A DNA stretch of 64,000 bases from Xanthomonas arboricola pv. populi. GTDB taxonomy: Bacteria; Pseudomonadota; Gammaproteobacteria; Xanthomonadales; Xanthomonadaceae. The DNA lies in assembly GCF_002939945.1 (NCBI RefSeq), contig NZ_MDEB01000003.1:190547-254546 (forward strand), written 5' to 3'. Positions within the stretch are counted from its first letter, which is position 1, and each line of letters begins with the position of its first letter. Shown piece by piece: positions 61,372-64,000 of this stretch. Under the pieces are notes generated by a model, which saw nothing but the letters and a program-made list of their open reading frames with translations, searched no databases and was not told the origin of the DNA. The position numbers were made by a program, and so were the translations under genes.

Positions 61372-64000
61372 GCCACGCGGCAAGCTCGCTCGGGCTTGCT
61401 CGCACCGCGCGCGGCCCGCACTATGCGGCGACTTGTCGTGAAACCTGTCCAGTGCGCCTTTTTTTGTGTCTTTCCTATTGGTTGATCGCGGCAGCGTCGC
61501 TGTGTCTGTGCGTCACGATGCAACCTGCGCTGGCGGCCACGCGCGCGCTGCTCACGCCGGTGCCGAGCCAGGTCACGGTTGCCGACGGGTTGCCCTCGGA
61601 CACCGTCAGTGAGCTTGCCGAAGACCAGCAGGGCTATCTCTGGATCGCCAGCGATGACGGCTTGGCCAGATTCGATGGCCGCAACTACCGCATCTGGCGG
61701 ATGGAAGAAGGGCTGACCAGCAACGCGATCTGGACTATCTGCGTCGATCGCGACAATCGGGTGTGGATGGGTTTCGAGAACGGCGGTGCCGGCTTTCTGG
61801 AGCCCAAGACACGCACGTTCAGGCGGTTGGAGAGCCCGCAGTTTCCGGAGCTGCGCGAAATCACGGTCTGGGCGCTGGCCCACACCACGAACGGTGATGT
61901 CTGGCTCGGCACGGCTGCCCATGGGCTGTATCGGCGGCGTCCCGACGGCAGCGTGCAGCGATTTTCCAATGTGCCCGGCGACCCGACCAGCCTGCCGTCC
62001 GACAGCGTGATCGGGTTCGCGGTCGCGCCCGATGGGACATTGTGGATCGGGACCCATGGCGGGCTGGCTCGCTGGGACGGCGCGCGTTTTCAGCGGGTGG
62101 CGCTGCCTGGAACAACGCAGGCGGTCAATCGGCTGCACATGGAGCGCAGCGGCGACACGTTATGGGTATCGGATGTGGTCGGCGATGCGTTTCGCGTGGA
62201 CGCCGACGGCCAGGCGCGGCCCCAGCCGTGGCAGAAAGCCGTGAGCAAGCGGCGGGTCATGGGGGTGTTGCTGCATGATCGCAGCGGGCGCTATTGGCTG
62301 GACACTGACAGCGGCCTGGGCCTGTCTGTCGCAGGAACCGAGATCAGCAGCGTACCGGTCTACAGCCTGTCGGCGCACGGCCTGGTCAGGCGCAACTGGA
62401 TTGCGGCCTACGAAGATCGGGAGGGCGGGCTCTGGTTTGCGGCGCTCGAAGGCGGCCTGTGGCACCTGCCTCCGCATTGGGACACCTTTGCGGTAGTGGC
62501 CCCCCCCGGCGGTGATCCACAATCGCTGACCAACCCGTCCGTGCTGGCGACGGCGCCTTCGGCTGCGGGCGGAGTCTGGCTGGCTGGCTCACGGCATGTG
62601 CTGGAATATCTCGATGCCGCGACCGGCCAGCTGCAGACGCACCTGGCCAACATCGACGCCCGTCCGCCCGACTCCATGCTCGAAAGCCGGCGCGGGTTGG
62701 TATGGATCGGCGTCGAAGGAAAATTGATCCGGTATGACCCGCAGACCCGGCAAGCCAAACGCTGGCAGTTGCGTGAGGATGTCGAGCCCGATCCCGACGG
62801 TGCCGCGGACCGACCGGGCTGGATGGCGGAGGACGCGCAGGGCCGACTGTGGGTGACGGTGCTGGAATACGGCCTGCAAATCCGCAACCAGGAGGGCCAG
62901 CTGCTGCGGACCATCCTCAATGGCAGTCATGGACTGGAGGTGCTGACCATCCTGGACATACGCCTTGGCCCGGATGGTCAGATATGGCTGAGCAATAACG
63001 CCGGTCTGCGGCGCTGGGACCCCGCAGCCGACCGCTTTGTCCCCGTCGACGGTACGCCGTTCCTGCCGACGTATCTGTTCCGGCTTGGAGAGGGGGGCGT
63101 GGTCTGGACCGGATTGGCCGGCGAGATCCGGCGGTATCTGTGGGACGGAAAGCGGCTCAAGCACCTGGATACGGTCGGAAAAGAGCAGGAATTTCCGCTG
63201 GTGGCGCCCAACGGCCTTGTGGTCGACGCGCGTGGGGTGGCCTGGGTGTCCAGTCAGCGCGGTCTGATCCGGATCGATCCCGGCAGCAGACTGGTACGTG
63301 TGTATGGGGTGCACGATGGGCTCCCCAACCAGCAGTTGCAGATCAATACCCTGGTGCAGGCCGGCAGCGGGCGGATCGTGGCTGCATCGCCCGACGGCGT
63401 GGTGGTGTTCGATCCGGCCACGATGCGCCCCAGCACACGCAGGCCGCGGTTGATTATCGAACGCGTGGGCCTGCGGCGCGGGGAGCGCGGTCTGGATATC
63501 ACTGGACAAGAGCCGCTCACGATGCAGGACGGCGACCGCGATCTGCACATCGTCGCGCGCCTGCTCAGCCTGGCCGATTCGGAGTCCAACAGTTACCGCT
63601 TCCGCCTGAGTGGCTACGACCCGGACTGGATCGATGTCGGACCCAGTGGCGAGCGGCTGTTTTCGCGACTGCCCGCAGGGCATTACACGCTGGAAGTGCA
63701 GGGGCGCACCGCCGACGGGATCTGGTCGGCCAGCCGGACGCTACGTTTTCAGGTGCTACCGCCCTGGTGGCTGGCGCCATGGGGACTGTCTGTTTTGGGG
63801 CTGCTCGCGCTATGCGTCACCGCTGCAGCGGTGCTGTTGTATCGCCGCCGCCTGCGGCGCTTGAATGCCTGGCAACTGGCGGTGCACAAGCAGGAACTGG
63901 CCGAGCAGGCGTCGTTGGCCAAGACGCGTTTTCTGGCCACGCTCGGCCATGAAGTGCGTACGCCGATGACCGGTGTGCTGGGCATGAGCGAGCTGTTGCT
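61368..64000 (+). CDS. Hybrid sensor histidine kinase with periplasmic beta-propeller (3 of 3, cut by window edge)
   Basis: Third paralogue, open for 877 codons to the window end, where it stops inside the HisKA domain. It starts [16 protein letters not shown] in an ATGA overlap with gene 2. A hydrophobic export segment follows at about 32-57 ([19 protein letters not shown]), leaving an unusually long N-terminal tail. Propeller repeats begin [38 protein letters not shown]_Y is present ([16 protein letters not shown]), then a membrane helix ([21 protein letters not shown]) and the phosphoacceptor His861 in [18 protein letters not shown]. A GTG near residue 32 is an alternative start. The HATPase and receiver domains are expected beyond the edge. 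Confidence 0.9.
   Translation, partial: [877 protein letters not shown]

Overview
The window is high-GC DNA with many short operons, frequent 4-base ATGA/GTGA start-stop overlaps, several families of palindromic intergenic repeats and TonB-dependent receptors. Gene content and order match the plant-pathogenic genus Xanthomonas (Lysobacteraceae, Gammaproteobacteria). The species cannot be fixed from sequence reading alone. I see no phage, insertion-sequence transposase, CRISPR array, rRNA or complete tRNA.

Region 1 (1-14245) is a carbohydrate-scavenging block. Reading leftward are a TonB-dependent receptor and five exported glycosidases: GH29 fucosidase, GH18, GH20 hexosaminidase lipoprotein, GH2 beta-mannosidase and a GH3 enzyme cut by the window edge. 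The family order corresponds to the Xanthomonas nix N-glycan cluster (nixE to nixI). A glucokinase-type kinase is divergent from the receptor, and the shared 700-bp promoter region holds two LacI-type palindromes that look like NagR boxes.

Region 2 (14246-27350) is mostly housekeeping: rsmE and bioA; nudE, cysQ, mazG and a YnfA-like gene; gcvT and gcvH of the glycine cleavage system; a lysine/alanine-rich histone H1-like protein behind an A-tract-rich leader; a serine beta-lactamase-like hydrolase; an MFS-type (NTP/NDP-exchanger-like) transporter; and a DUF1304 protein. A remnant of an SPFH (stomatin) gene lies upstream of gcvT.

Region 3 (27400-43800) has a fatty-acid module (TetR regulator divergent from an alpha/beta hydrolase-fadE pair, with a palindromic operator), a second TonB-dependent receptor, an outer-membrane beta-barrel candidate, hslO, an mtgA - GT2 glycosyltransferase - CBS protein operon, and an AsmA-type protein, a hemolysin III protein and prfC.

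Region 4 (43900-53911) carries an M23 peptidase and a SAM-I riboswitch controlling a translationally coupled metX-metB-hom operon. Then follow an alpha/beta hydrolase, L-serine dehydratase, a glutaredoxin-like protein, and a yceI - cytochrome b561 - yceI operon.

Region 5 (54008-64000) is a tandem run of three paralogous hybrid sensor histidine kinases with periplasmic beta-propeller and Y_Y_Y sensor domains. The third overlaps the second by an ATGA junction and runs off the window.

Two 320-390 bp composite repeats, each made of two inverted, diverged copies of one palindromic module, lie 12.6 kb apart in direct orientation, and a truncated third copy lies at 26.74 kb. A separate REP-like family and a 97-bp tandem repeat are also present.
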